From positions 5,151,264-5,215,263 of the forward strand of contig NC_090615.1 of NCBI RefSeq assembly GCF_004359215.1: 64,000 nt of DNA. Reading direction: 5' to 3'. The number at the start of each line of letters is the position of its first letter. Position 1 is the first letter of the stretch. Below, one piece after another: positions 21,750 to 33,546 of this stretch. Made by a program: the position numbers and the translations under genes. The DNA comes from Bremia lactucae. Taxonomy: Eukaryota > Oomycota > Peronosporomycetes > Peronosporales > Peronosporaceae. The notes below the pieces were generated by a model. It was not told the DNA's origin. It worked only from the letters and a program-made list of their open reading frames with translations, and searched no databases.

Positions 21750-22330
21750 AAGAACGAATTTACATTTTAAAATTCGTCAAAGAGGACGAAGGAACTGCGA
21801 GGATTACGTGCCGCCTAGTTCTCTCAGTCACTCTAGCGACCTGTGTTTACATCAGGGCGCCAACGATGCCACCTAAAAGGGGCAATGTTGGTAACACTGA
21901 ACCTGTTGTACATGAACAGGGCCAGCTGTTGTTGAAAGCTGCACATCTACTTCACATTGCTCATGACTCTCAACAAGCCTGCCGTCCGCCAGCTCCACAT
22001 GAACAGGAGTAGTCAACTTTTCTACAGCTGCACTTGGACCCAGCTTATCCAGTTCACCTAACATCCAGCGGGTAAGCACGTTGCAGTCGGCGCCGGTATC
22101 TGATCGGAATGGCAATTCTAGGACGTTGTTCAGAATAGCAACTCGCTCTTTGGGCGTACCTAACGACCGGACAGCTTTCGCTCGCAACCGTTGGTTTTTC
22201 TTACGTCGTACGTTCGCTTAAAAGCTGTTTCCTTGTCGAATACACTAGATATTGGGCATTTTTTTACCTAACGAGCTTCATTGCATACAAGGCAGCCGTC
22301 ACGCGATGGTGCACGAGGCTTCCCCTTTCA
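21750..22330 (-). pseudogene. Gypsy gag/protease fragment
   Basis: The minus-strand frame 22187-21873 contains an aspartic-protease active site (LPFRSDTGADCNVLTRWMLG) with the following TTPVHVELADGR strand. Just upstream (about 22290) the minus strand has a Cys-rich RDGCLVCNEAR remnant that may be part of the gag zinc knuckle. The protease ends next to the polypurine tract and 3' LTR, so nearly all of pol has been deleted. Confidence 0.7.
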
Positions 22331-23429
22331 TGAGCTTGAGCGAGAGCTTTGTAAAGGCTATTGCTGCTGGTTGTTTTGATGAGTCATCTTATGGGCTGCC
22401 TTCTTGAGGTGGTCGTGAAAGAGTCGGTCTATATCCGGAATGTCAGATTTTGGAGCGACGAGCATCGTCGCATGATCGCCAGACCAAGGTCTTCATCTGT
22501 GACTGAATCCACCTGCTTCTTCAAAACAAATCGAGCCAAGTGATCTAGGATGCGTGGACGATTGAGTTATGACAACGTGATCACACTGATTGCCCATGAC
22601 GGCACATCGGTTGCGAATCTTGGATTCATACTGACGGCGTTGTCGTACCGACGACACCAGCGACGCCTGGTTTCAGGCATTGAGACTTGGCGATCGAGCT
22701 ACTTCAAGACAGGGTGAGTTATACTCATGTCGATATCACTATCATCATCAACTGTCATTTCTGCTTGTCGGTTTGTCTCCACGCCTCGCGGACCGGCTTG
22801 TCTTACAGCGGTCGTCCTCTTTTTCTTCTTTGCCGCGGCTTCTGTTTTGTCCAGAAAGTTTACTTTCTGGTCCACTTAACAAAAGGATACAAATGAATTG
22901 TGATTGTCTTAGCATTATGACAAATTAGTTAGTCAAGTCTAACATTCGTGGCAGCGTACCAGGATTCCTAAAGCTCCTCGAACTCGTCATATGGAACTTG
23001 CATTAGTTTGGTCTGTATCTTATGCATAGTGACAGAGACGGGGACCGAACTCCATGGACGGGTCTACACGTCTTTGTACACCTTTTGAAAAATAGAATTG
23101 TCAGTCGCAAAGACTTTGGGACTTAGAAATGGATATGCTTATCACAACTTGGCGGTATTTTCTACTGCGTTCTTGGACGCCAACAAGCGCCTCAGTGCCT
23201 AATTGGCCACATGGTCTAGGCCACATAACCGTGAGTAAGAAGGATTAAAGCAGTGTGCTGATGACACATAGGACTTCTTATTGCGAAATCGGCTGCCCTC
23301 CATCGCTACCATTGTCGCACCATTCCTTGTGCCTCTACAGAGGAAGCTTGGGACATTAAAGAGTTTATTTACAACACTGCATCATAACTAAACCTCTTTT
23401 TGTCTTCGTCAATTTCGGGATTTTTTCTG
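22331..23429. other. Decayed repeat DNA, no gene
   Basis: Frames are short and unremarkable (for example 22680-22928). Likely relics of transposons, but no motif is left to assign them. Confidence 0.35.
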
Positions 23430-23508
23430 TAGCTGAGTGTCCCGTTACATAAATATTGATGCCTGTAAATGAATAATGAAGCAGAATAAAGACAAATAAT
23501 TTTATTCT
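23430..23508. repeat. Fragment related to the LTR-like unit at 58136-58344
   Basis: The stretch starting GTGTCCCGTTACATAAATATT resembles the reverse complement of about 58262-58340 (GTCCAGTTACATAAATATTA). It is a short decayed copy of the same LTR-like repeat. Confidence 0.4.
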
Positions 23509-23513
23509 GAATA

Positions 23514-23627
23514 GGGAATGTCTAGACCCACCCCAGGGTTTTGCTAAGCTCATTAAATCTAAGTTTGAGGTATTTTGATTGGCTAAAAAAGACTACGTTT
23601 GTTGCTGGGTGGTTCTAGACCTTCCCT
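23514..23627. mobile_element. Small MITE with 22-bp terminal inverted repeats and TA flanks
   Basis: The left end GGGAATGTCTAGACCCACCC and right end (reverse complement) GGGAAGGTCTAGAACCACCC match with few differences and are bordered by TA on both sides. This is the format of Tc1/mariner-like miniature elements. It is about 114 bp with no coding capacity. It sits a few hundred bases upstream of the copia gag. Confidence 0.7.
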
Positions 23628-23950
23628 ATCATGAAATGCTAATTAAATTGCGATTCCGAACGGGTTAGACATTGGCGCTGAGCGCAGCGCAGGGTGGCAT
23701 GATATGGCCATGTTGAAACAGTGCGACTACAGATGTGACAGGGTGCGACTGTTGATAGGACAGTACATAACTGATGGTGAAACGAAGCGACCATTTGGGA
23801 TGGGCAAAGTGATTTAAAGAAACCTACGCAGGAGAGATTGAAGGTAACGGAAAGCAAAGGTAACGGACAGCGAAGGTAATTAAAGACACAAACTCAAATA
23901 CATTTAGTTCTCAATTTACTTCCTACCTCTAAGCCCGTGTTCAACATGTT

Positions 23951-25270
23951 ATGAGCCCAAACGGAAACAACTCACCTACTCATCAGCACGCCCAGGCACG
24001 CGTTGCCGCTGAAACGGACGCAACCGTTACCAACGTGGTCGCTGACCCGTTCGTGCTGGACGAGGAGACGCGATCGGTCCCGGGCTCGCCCGAGGCCCAA
24101 GATAGCGCGAGTTGTTTCTCCGATGCGAGCTCTGAGCGAATGGATAGACTTGGGGGACTCCTCGCAGGGTTGGCCCAGCAGCAAGTCCAGTTCATGAAAA
24201 ACCAGCTGAAGGTGCAAGATCAAATGAGTCACCGGGCTCAAGCTGCGCCTACAACACCCTACGAGCACCCACACAATGGATCAAGCGCGTTTACCAACTT
24301 TATACAAGCGCGTGACTGTCGAATGAGGATGGGCTCGCTCGATGAGCCCATGCAGCAAGCACGCATGCCGCCGCCTCACCATCCGCCGCAACGAATGCGC
24401 GCGCCTCCCAATCAGCCGCCTCAACAAGTTGAGCGGTATCAGCCGCCCGATCCGTCGCAACCTTTTGCGACACCAGACGGTTATGGGTTGAAGAATCCTA
24501 AGCCTCGAGACCTGGACTGGCATGGATTTGCTAAGTTCACGGGTAAGGAGACTTACCCAGGTGTGGGCGCCGACTTGAAAGCATGGGTAATGCGTTTCTG
24601 CAGCGTGTTGGCGCAGCACATATGATGAGCGGGGGTAATTGGCCGGAGGAGTCCAAGATTCTTGCATTGAGCGGTAAGCTGAAGGCTTAGCACTCAGCTA
24701 CTACGAGAAGATGCTACCTGTATGGTCTGCTGTGTCGAATACACTTGAGAACGTCACGAACAGCATACTGATGCTGTACATGACTCCAATACCATCTACG
24801 AAAAGGATCGAGCTCATGACGAGAGAGAAGGAGCACAGCAAGACATGGCCTGAGCATTACCAGTACCTGGCCTACGTGGCGGAGCGATCTGGCAACTCGG
24901 AGCAGAGTGTTTTGGAATGCCTTTGCAAGTCAGCGCCTGGACAAATCAAGACTGCAATGTTGACAAGGCTGAATGCGCATCGAACGGACTATCTAGTGCA
25001 AGCCGCTGAGCTTGTTGCATTTGCAATAGACCTCGACATCAGCATGGGGAAGCCGAAGGTCGAAGGAGGAAGCAGCCGAGCGGGACGAACAAGCCGCGAG
25101 CAAGCAGGTCAATTCCCCAACGGCCCTAGAAGAGATCAAGTCGGGCGCGGAGGAAGATCTGTCGCTAGGGTGTCAAGTACCGAGACACGTACATGTTACG
25201 GATGCGGTGAGACTGGCCACATTAAAGTCAAATGCCCCAAGCAACGAAGTGGAGAAAATGCGACCTCAAA
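23951..25270 (+). pseudogene. Copia gag with zinc knuckle
   Basis: The first frame starts at ATG 23951 and is Pro/Gln-rich (PQRMRAPPNQPPQQVERYQP). The coding signal continues after frame changes into the frame at 24711, which holds the UBN2-like gag core (YLAYVAERSGNSEQSVLECL). The CCHC zinc knuckle CYGCGETGHIKVKC lies near 25195-25236. Gag packages the element RNA. The frame changes near 24620-24710 leave it non-functional. Confidence 0.8.
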
Positions 25271-25309
25271 CAGAGTCGCGTTAGCCATTGGTACTGGTAC
25301 AAAAGCTGA

Positions 25310-25620
25310 CTCCGACACGTGGATATTGGACAGCGGGTCGAGCGTGCACCTTGTAGAAGATGTGAAAATGCTCAAGAATGCAATTGATTGTGATCAATCG
25401 TGCCGCGCGGCAAACAACACGATCGTTCAAGTGACCATAAAGGGATCAACCGAGCTGAGGACAATTGTCAATGGAAAGGAGGTTATAGTTGACCTAAGCG
25501 AGGTTTATTATGCTGAGAACCTCGCTGATAATATCATTAGCTATGGATATTGGAAGAGCGTGGTGTGTTTCTCGAGCGAGACGGCAACCAAAGCTATGTT
25601 GTGCGCCAGGATGATGGTAT
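25310..25620 (+). pseudogene. Copia protease
   Basis: The frame continuing from gag contains WILDSGSSVHLVEDVKML, the aspartic-protease active site with the DSG triad of copia elements. It ends in a decayed ENLADNIISYG block, where an IPxxxxNLLSV-type sequence is expected. The frame breaks near 25600. Confidence 0.8.
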
Positions 25621-25624
25621 GAAG

Positions 25625-26420
25625 ATATTCGAAGTGTTCCGCCGCCACAACGATTTAACAGTTGACGTAATGGGTGAGATGACAAAGGAGGCGCGAGTTC
25701 AAGTTGTTAGCTCAGCCTTGCGACAAGGTTACGATGGAATTGGTGAAGCTGTAATGAGTACAACCCTGGTGGAGCTGCACCAGAGGCTTGGTCACCTTGG
25801 ATATGACACTGTCGAGCGGATGGCTGACTCTATGGGATCGGGAATTCATTTAACGGACCGATCCAGGCCGAATTGTCTTGCTTGTGCGGAAGGCAAACAG
25901 AGCAAACCAACCAGTCCAAGAAGGATACAGGCAAGAACGCACCGATTGACAAGCTTGGTGGCGTGATCGGCAGTGATATCAAGGGATCAATTACACCGCT
26001 AGACCGGCGTGGTAATCGATACCTCATTAACTTAGTCGACTTCTCAACCAATTACGTCCGCGTGTTCGTGGCCACGAACAAGATTGAGGCGACCGAGAAC
26101 TATAAACATTTCCTGCTTTATTTCGAGAAGAGATTTAACTGTCGAATCCATGAGCTGCGCACGGACGGTGGTAAGGAGTATGTTAATGTCGATCCGTTGT
26201 GCAAGTCAGCTGGTGTAAGGCGTCAAGTGAGTGAGGTTTCAAATAAAGCATCGAACGGAAAGGCTGAAAGGATGCACAGGACGATACTCAACATGGCAAG
26301 ATAGATGCTGTTTGCGAGCGGACTCCCTTTGTTCTTTTAAGGGGACGCCGTTGAGTACGCGGCTTATGTTTTGAACCGAAGCTCGTGTAGCGCCAACCCT
26401 AAACGCCTTTCGCCACTCGA
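25625..26420 (+). pseudogene. Copia integrase
   Basis: The pre-integrase segment LHQRLGHLGYDTVERMA and the CLACAEGKQ zinc-binding motif are followed by the core. DIKGSITPLDRRGNRYLINL carries the first catalytic Asp, ELRTDGGKEYVN the second, and SNGKAERMHRTILNMAR the Glu, so the D,D,E residues remain recognisable. A frame change near 25940 joins the two halves, and a stop (TAG) follows NMAR at about 26304. Confidence 0.85.
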
Positions 26421-26959
26421 AATGTAAACCGGAAGGGTCCCGGACAGTGCGGACATTGTCACATTTGGGAGCTCCTGTTCAACGTACAGGGATCCCGGAA
26501 AGAAAACATGGAAGCCAAGATCTCAAGTTGGAATGATCGTTGGCAAGAATGATGAAACTAAGGGCTTCAAAGTCGATCTGCCGAAAAAGAAAATTGTGAT
26601 TACTAATCAGCATATTCGAAATGTCGAGACTTCAAGAGAACGCGCAGCTACAAAAACAGATTGAGCACGAAGATTCCATGCTGCGGCGCGCCGAAATGGA
26701 TTGTGACGGGCCCCGAAGCGGAAGGAGTTTGCAGAGCCAAAGAAGAATGGTTCGATATCAGATGAAAATTCGGTACCGAGAAACAACTCTATCCCGACTG
26801 TAGGGAATGAAGGTGATGTAGAGCCGCTGCCAGAGGATGGACGGACGCAAGCTCAGATGCAAACACGCAACATGGGTACCAAGCACGTGCCGGTATATGG
26901 TCTGAAAACCATTACGATTAAGGCCCCAAGAACTTCCACGAGGCGATAAAAGACCCTCG

Positions 26960-27978
26960 AGTCAAGCATTAGAACGAGGCAATGCGCACAGAGATTAATG
27001 TTTTGGAGCAAAACGATACGTGGGAAGTGATATGTAAGCCGCGCGAAGCAAAGTTACTTCATAGTAAGTGGGTTTACAAGCTCAAGATGCACGCTGACGG
27101 CACTATCGAAAGATACAAGGCGAGGCTAGTGGCGCGAGGAGATGAACAAGTATATGGTGTCGATTACACCTATACTTTCTCGGCCGTAATGGAAATGGTT
27201 TCTGGCAAGGTGTTTCTTGCAGTGTCAAGGATATGGGGAGTACCTGCATAACATGGCGACGTGCGTAGCGCTTATGTCAAAGCCGACAAAGAAGAAGGCT
27301 TGGAGATACTCCTCCATATTCCGCAGGGTATGGACATTGAGGCAAAGTTGTTGGACAAGTTTGGCGCCCAAGATAAGGGACATCTTGCACGGAGACTAAA
27401 GAAGGGCCTGTACGGACTTAAACAGTCGGGACTGTTTTGAAACCTGATGCTCCACGACATACTACTGTCACTGGGTTTCTGTCAGTTCTATACGGAGAGT
27501 TGCCTATACATCAAGGATGAAAGTGACGATAAAACGCTCGTTGGCATCTACGTGGATGACGTTTGGCAACGGCAACCAGTCCTCAGAAGGTCGAGGATTT
27601 CTTTCATGACGTGCAAGTACTCGTCGTTCGCACGCGCCGAGTGAAGGCGATTGACGTCTGGCCAAGAAGATTGCAAAATATCTTATGGGCACTAAGAAAC
27701 CGAATTTTATGATGAAGGGAGACAAGGACTCAATGAATGATGACGGCGTGCTAGTCGAGGCATACAGCGACGCCGACTACGCCGCAGACAGGACTGACCG
27801 AAAGTCGGTCAGCGGTGGTGTGTTCATGGTGGGCGGCATGGTTGTATGCTGGATGTGCAAGAAACAGAAATTTGTTGCATTGTCAACAATGGAAGCTGAG
27901 TATGTAGCGGCTTCGCAAACAGCGGCTGAGATGATGGGCATCGTGGTCATACATTGTACTGTAGAATTGGCAATGTAA
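26960..27978 (+). pseudogene. Copia reverse transcriptase/RNase H
   Basis: Motifs in order are WEVICKP...LHSKWVYKLKMHADG, RYKARLVARGDEQVYGVDY, GIYVDDV (the YVDD active site) near 27550, and the RNase H region (YSDADYAADRTDRKSVSG, then ALSTMEAEYVAAS). The reading frame shifts at least three times, and a large part between YVDDV and the RNase H is missing. Confidence 0.85.
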
Positions 27979-29431
27979 CGGTTCTGTTCATTAATCGATT
28001 TAAGTCATTTAAATCCCTCCCGCCAATCGCTACTTTACGCGAGAATGAACGGTGAGCAATGAGTTGCAATACAAACAGTCCTCCGTTTGAAAAGTTGTTC
28101 CCCGAAAACATATAATCTTTGCTAACTGAAGGGATTTGACGTCCAACGTGGTCGTACTACAGCATATAAATGACGCTACTACAGTAAAATCCGATAACTT
28201 GAGGCCTCTGATAACTTGTATTACAATGTGTCCACTGGGGCTATAAGTTACAGGAGGGAGGAATGTAGTTGCAATAATATATTAGGAGCCGGTATAGCCA
28301 CACAAGCCTTTCGGTATAGCCACATACCTCGGCTTACACCCTAAAGAATTCGATATCGACACATACCCGGCCTATACAGTCTTGGACATTGCTTCTGTGC
28401 GCACCACCATGAACGCACACAAGCCACACCTTCCTAGTTTTTCGGTAATTGTCGGCCTTCTTGCGTAATTTCTTCGTTGAATAATCTACTTGCCACGCAA
28501 AACGTTTTAATTGCCTCCTCCACTTCCTCATAGGTCTCAGAAATGTGTTCTGGGGGTGGAGCAAGCGGCATGATGAAGACCGAGAATTAATGTTGGCGGA
28601 GGTATAGCGATGCACACCCTGGAATAAACGCAAAAATACTTTCATACGTTTACTTTGTTACCGACCCGGGGCTGCGAGAACAACTTGGACTTCTCTTTAT
28701 CACACACCCCTTTTGGTACAGCCACACCCCTAAAAAACAAAAAAATAATTATAATAGGAAAGGTATTGCCAATTCAACTAAAAATTCAATTATAGTCCAA
28801 AAACCATGAAAAACTTGAACTTAAAATTAAAACCCAAGGAAAAACAAGCACAGCTTCTAAATCAAAAATAATAAAAAGGATAGCCACCTTTTGCTTTTGT
28901 GATTGCTATGTATCCCGAGAACTTCATTATTTTTACTAATGAAGTTGCTTGCCTTTAAAGTCCTGACATGCACGCATCACGCTGTGATTGCACGATGGCA
29001 TGATCGCAGATTTTTTACGTTGTAATGTGAGATACTTCGTAATGCCGATAGGATCCCGTATAATCGACAACCAAGCGTCAATTTGTAATCTAGCGATACT
29101 TCGTATCGTAGCATCACTTGAGATTAGGAAGATGAAAGCTTCTCTCTAAAATCTGTCGATTAACAACATGTTCTAGACGCTGAGGACTACGAGTACACGA
29201 AAGCAGAACAAAAACCAGTTTCGTACATCTTGCACTTGCTGATTATTACAGCCTGAGTGTAGCTATATACGGCGACATAAAATACTGTCACCTCATAAAA
29301 TATAGAATCCAGTGCCAAAAAGCATTCGTAAAAGACTTAAGTGTCATCATGCCGTGTAAAATAACAAAAAAACCAGGTTCGAGATCTTAAAATCTCAAAA
29401 GCCTTCGCTTTGTAGGGGGTACAGAATTTTA
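27979..29431. other. Long AT-rich intergenic stretch
   Basis: No gene supported. It contains three or more scattered copies of GGTATAGCCACA or close variants (about 28291, 28314, 28712) and a pogo-like CAGTAAAATCCGATAACTT at about 28180, without a matching inverted copy. The minus-strand frame 28645-28334 has no recognised domain. Confidence 0.35.
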
Positions 29432-30331
29432 TTACAGCGTTTTAACTAGGTCCAATTCTAGCGAAATTGACGGCGGGACACAAAGCGGACATGTGAGTGA
29501 TTCATTAAGTTTTGCCAAAATGCACTCGTCGTGGAAACAATGGCCACAATCCAGTGTTGTAAGGCCCGCCCGGACGCTACCAGGTATATCCGATTTTTCA
29601 GTAACAGCTGCAACGATAATTGATAACGCGTTGTTCTCCACCAGTGCGTTGCAACAGATGGAACAGTCGTCCGGGTCTTGTGTTGGGTCCAGCTCGGCAA
29701 CATAGGTATCTCGTCCTCCAACGATTGTTGCGCGCTCACTTAAGCGCATAAAGTCCGAGTGCTCAAAGACCATTCCTTCAAATAGAAAGTCGTAAATAAG
29801 CTCTGGAAATTTAGTTGACGACACTGGACATGCGAGGTTACGTTTTTGCTTGGCCATTTGCAAGAGCGTCGAAAAATACGTTTGCAATTGCGAGAGACGC
29901 GCCGAAATCACACTGGGGCTTCGTGATCGAAAGATACGGCGGCGGGGGAAATGGTGGGCCGCGTACATGTAGAGCCACGGGCAATTCGATGGGCAAAAAT
30001 GGCCATAGTCAAGCACGTTCGCAATTGCTTCCTTTAGCTCATAAAACTCTTTAAAGGTCCTTCCCATCTCCCACGTCTGGTCCAACGCCGTATTAATAAC
30101 GCGCATAATGTAACGCGGGCTAGCGAGTTTGTTCTGGCCAGGTACCACTGCCTTAATAAACTCCACGTGCACAGTGTCTAGAAGCGTCTGTTCCATACTC
30201 TGCGGTGGTGAGAGGCGATTCGTTTGCCGATCTCCGCGACGCTTAGCGATCGAGAACGAGCGGCACGATTGACGCCGTCGCAGCTGGACGGATGGCGCGA
30301 CCGGCAGGGAAATAGACTTGCGGAATACCAT
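29432..30331 (-). CDS. PX domain-RING finger protein
   Basis: Single-exon 299-residue protein. Residues about 52-160 fit a PX phosphoinositide-binding domain, with the basic RTFKEFYELK motif at 91-100 where PX domains have RRFSDF. Residues 223-284 form a RING-type zinc finger (Cys223, Cys226, Cys262, His264, His267, Cys270, Cys281, Cys284). The spacer between the second and third ligand pairs is unusually long, about 35 residues. The pairing suggests an endosome- or membrane-recruited E3 ubiquitin ligase (inference). The N-terminal 45 residues are basic and Ser-rich. Start is the ATG at 30331. No frame damage is seen. Confidence 0.85.
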   Translation of the reverse strand: MVFRKSISLPVAPSVQLRRRQSCRSFSIAKRRGDRQTNRLSPPQSMEQTLLDTVHVEFIKAVVPGQNKLASPRYIMRVINTALDQTWEMGRTFKEFYELKEAIANVLDYGHFCPSNCPWLYMYAAHHFPRRRIFRSRSPSVISARLSQLQTYFSTLLQMAKQKRNLACPVSSTKFPELIYDFLFEGMVFEHSDFMRLSERATIVGGRDTYVAELDPTQDPDDCSICCNALVENNALSIIVAAVTEKSDIPGSVRAGLTTLDCGHCFHDECILAKLNESLTCPLCVPPSISLELDLVKTL

Positions 30332-31958
30332 GACAAGCTATGGTTGTAGCCGTTGCAGCTTTAAGGGACTGTAGTCGACACGGCACAGCAAGTTACAAAG
30401 TACTTCCCGTTAGAATTTGGCGAATGTGTGTACGAGTTGGGGGTCCACATGGGCATCGTGTGGACTGGCTGTTCTCTATACTTAAAAAGCGGATATTTGG
30501 AAAGGGATCAATCGATTAAACACGATTTCTGTATGCAACACACATAAATGTGACTATTTTGGCGAGGGTTTACACGTATGATTTTATTTTTGCCCCACTT
30601 CGATCGGTCGTGACGCACCGTGCGCACGGAAATGGGCTAGTCAGTGGTCTTAATATCCATTGCAATGGCCTGGATATCACATTGCGGCGATTATGCTTGA
30701 ATATTGTTTGCTCGGGAGATTGTCTCGAGGGTACTACGAGTGTTGTGGTTTTTATGAAATAGGTTTTTGTTTCCCTATGCCAATAGGCAAGATCGATTTG
30801 CTTGCACAGAGACGATACATTGTTGCTTACATCTGCTGTGTGAATTTACGGCATTGAGTTTTGCAAGTGCGTAGCAACTTTATCAGCGCATGGATGCATG
30901 CAGACCGTGCTACATACAATTAAACTATCGCAGCAATTGCGACTTGACCGATTTGACAACAGCTGTTGTCTAAGAATTACTTGACCGCGTGACGAATTAA
31001 GCAGCAACTCAGATCTAAGTACCGCTGGCCCATAATACGGAACGTGCAGGAAGTGAAGGGACTGGGTTGAGCCAGTAAGGGGTATTTAAAATGTTAATTT
31101 ATCGCCATCAAGAACCCAACTAATACATGCCGCATAAATGTAATTGCCCTAAGGTTGCCAAACACTTTCGTAAACTATCTTTTGTAATGTCACAATCTCC
31201 TCTTAGCGCAGCCCCAAGCCTAGCGTAAAGGCGAAAGCCTTATATTGAGAAAACCACCAACAATTGAGTCTTTTGGCAAAAGTCAACGGCGACCTAGCTA
31301 ACCGTATTTCGGTGCAACTTGCAGGATACGATTACGCCACTTTGGAATGAAGGATTACGCTAGCACGTTTTAGCTCCAAAAATAGAAAAGACATACCGCA
31401 CTTCCTCTGTCCTTATTCCTTCTATTATCATAGTTTCATCATTAGCGGACTTCCACTAGAATGCCTCGTAAACACAGCGGCTGCTCAAGCCACGGCAATT
31501 ACAGAAAATAATGCGTAACGCAAGAAGTTTTCGAAATCCTACCTTAGAGAGGCAAGAGACAATCGCAAGTATCCAGCACGATAAAATTGGTTAACCGCGA
31601 AAAACGTCAATGGAAACTATTGTCATCTATCGATATGCTTTGCAAAATATTTACGTTTATATCAGCTGAACTTTACCTGCCAAATGTGCAGCTTTACGTT
31701 TTACAAACCGCTAACTTGTACCCCCATTTCAAAGACTTCATTTTTATCAATTTGATTATAAAAGAAAACAAATTAACTTTAGTTTCTTTTACACAAAGTT
31801 AGCAATAATGTTGCTTAAGCGAATAACATTTTTTGATCTTCTGCAAGGGCAACAGCTGTAGGACGTTTAGTCATTTGATAGCAGTCTTCGAGTTGTATTT
31901 TCAAGAGGGTTTTACACTGGTCATATCTGGCAGGAATTGTGTGTCAGAACACGACTTT
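30332..31958. other. Intergenic, no confident gene
   Basis: The left end is the promoter side of the PX-RING gene. Short frames (30550-30762, 31587-31802) show no recognisable domain. The right end abuts the LTR at 31959. Confidence 0.35.
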
Positions 31959-32391
31959 TGTAACGGGGTGTACAATCACATAGTATTAGTTCCTATGAGA
32001 GGAAGAGTAAATATTATATCCTATGAGAGAAAATAAATAAAGAAGTACAAATTATTATCTTTTTTAATTTGACTTGATAGTTCAAATATTATCAAATTTG
32101 GTGATGTTGACGCAATAAGATATTGGTGCGCAAGGAGGTGCCATATTATGAATATAAAAAGTTCAGAACTAGATAGAAGATCGTTACGTAGGAGCCTAAA
32201 TATATTACTACAGTCTTACTTTTCTCTAATTCTAATCCTTTGAATTACCTTCGGTAGCTAAAGCCCCTTAGCTAGTTAAAATCCTTCCTCTGTACCCTTG
32301 TATACGCGAAGTTTCGAGGCATTTAACCGTCACTGTAATCAGTGTAAGTTGACTAGTACTTAATAGTACTAGTGAAAGGTGCCGCGTTACA
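31959..32391 (+). repeat. Gypsy 5' LTR (chromovirus family A)
   Basis: It starts TGTAACGGGGTGTA and ends GCGTTACA (433 bp), matching the 431-bp LTR at 43280-43710 in length, in the first bases and in a hairpin near the 3' end (ACTAGTACTTAATAGTACTA). A primer-binding site follows at once at 32392-32413 (CCTGCTAGCACTTCGTAGTC). Confidence 0.75.
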
Positions 32392-32442
32392 CCTGCTAGC
32401 ACTTCGTAGTCCGTTCAGGGGCCTATACACGTTCTAGCCAAC

Positions 32443-32619
32443 ATGGACATGTTATATGAAAAAGTAGGGAGCTTTCCAGCCCCTCAAGAAGGCTATCACG
32501 CCACGCTTGAAGGGTTTACTCATTTGAGTGACCTCGAATGGAGAGCGATCGAACGAATGAGTTCTGTCGTAAGCGGGTTAGCCGCTGGCGTCAAGCTGTA
32601 CAAACTGGAAAAAGATTAG
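32443..32619 (+). pseudogene. Gag N-terminal remnant
   Basis: A 58-codon ATG frame begins 29 bp after the primer-binding site (first residues MDMLYEKVGSFPAPQEGYHA) and ends at TAG 32617-32619. The same ATGGACATGTTA start occurs in inverted form at 36631-36648, so it is the conserved gag start of this family. The rest of gag is absent. Confidence 0.6.
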
Positions 32620-33163
32620 CAACATGCGCCTAAAGCCAAGTTCATACACCGAAAACTCAACAGGACCCAAGAGAAAGTATACTTACCATAGCAAATAAAT
32701 GTTATTAAATGGGAGCCACAGCATTAGTGCATTTGATAAACTCCTTTGATTTCATTTATTCTGGTTGGTTTCGTACAATAACTAATCGCATGTTAGGTAA
32801 ATCGCAGCCGCGTTACCTCAGAGTTATTGTTGTTATGCTACGATAGTAGTTGGATAACACAAACACTTGCATAGTCCCTCCTACGCTCCTGAAGCCAGGT
32901 AATTTTTTTTGTGTCGGTCCACTCAAACAGTTTGCCTCCTAAGATAGCTCCGAGAGACGGGTTAATATCCAGATTAATGACATATCTATCGATGTTGACA
33001 TTAGGTCGTTCGCTCTTACCCTCTCATCCTTGTACCATCGAATACCGGGTAAAGGAAAACGTTAACTTCTCCAGAATATGATCCACGGCAGGCATTCACC
33101 TTACCGCAGATATCTTACAGGAAATCGCCGTTTACATCAGACGAGCAAATGTGACTCACTTAT
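32620..33163. other. Remnant between two LTRs, no gene
   Basis: Nothing recognisable. It lies between the gag remnant and an oppositely oriented LTR at 33164. Confidence 0.4.
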
Positions 33164-33546
33164 TGTAATGAGGCACTGCCCCCGACTTGTACTCAGTACA
33201 AGTCCACTTCGCACTGCCTCAGTGCGAGTGGTGCCTCGTGTTACTTCACGTACACTAGTATGTGCAGAGGAAGACTTTCTTTAAAACACTTGCTTTGAAG
33301 AGGGTTGAAGAAAACTGTAAATTTAATATTATTAAGATCCTCTGTTTATATCTACTAATACTAACTTAATTAGAAGCTAATACAGACAGGGACTGTGTTG
33401 TACAGCAAGAATGGCGACGAATACCATCAGATAAGCTCTTAAAATATTATTATTATGAGAAGTAATATTCTCCAAAAATTATTTAGATAATATATTAATT
33501 AACAACCTTTAAGTGTTAGTTTTATGTAACGATACACCCCGTTATA
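33164..33546 (-). repeat. Gypsy LTR, family A, minus orientation (3' LTR)
   Basis: It is the reverse complement of the LTR at 43280-43710 with indels (383 bp). On the minus strand it is preceded by a purine-rich tract (CAAGAGAGGGGTGA), as is the 43280 copy, so it is a 3' LTR of a minus-oriented element. Confidence 0.85.

Larger units (their letters stand above)
23951..27978 (+). mobile_element. Degenerate Ty1/copia retrotransposon (gag-PR-IN-RT-RH)
   Basis: The order gag, protease, integrase, RT, RNase H is the copia order, all on the plus strand. Several frameshifts and stops separate the pieces (around 24625-24711, 25600, 25930, 26304-26980, 27250 and 27430). A TGTAACGG at 27976 may start a 3' LTR. 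I could not pair it with a clear 5' LTR, so the element borders are uncertain. Confidence 0.85.

Noticed and set aside
23972..24274. Minus-strand frames over the copia gag
   Set aside because: They overlap the plus-strand copia gag and show no domain.
28179..28225. Pogo-like terminal repeat CAGTAAAATCCGATAACTT
   Set aside because: It resembles pogo/Tigger-type ends, but I found no inverted partner or transposase in the window.
28334..28645. 103-codon minus-strand frame beside GGTATAGCCACA repeats
   Set aside because: Basic composition suggested a DNA-binding transposase piece, but no HTH or DDE motif can be aligned with confidence.
31587..32036. Two short plus-strand frames
   Set aside because: AT-rich and hydrophobic by composition. 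The second runs into the LTR start at 31959.
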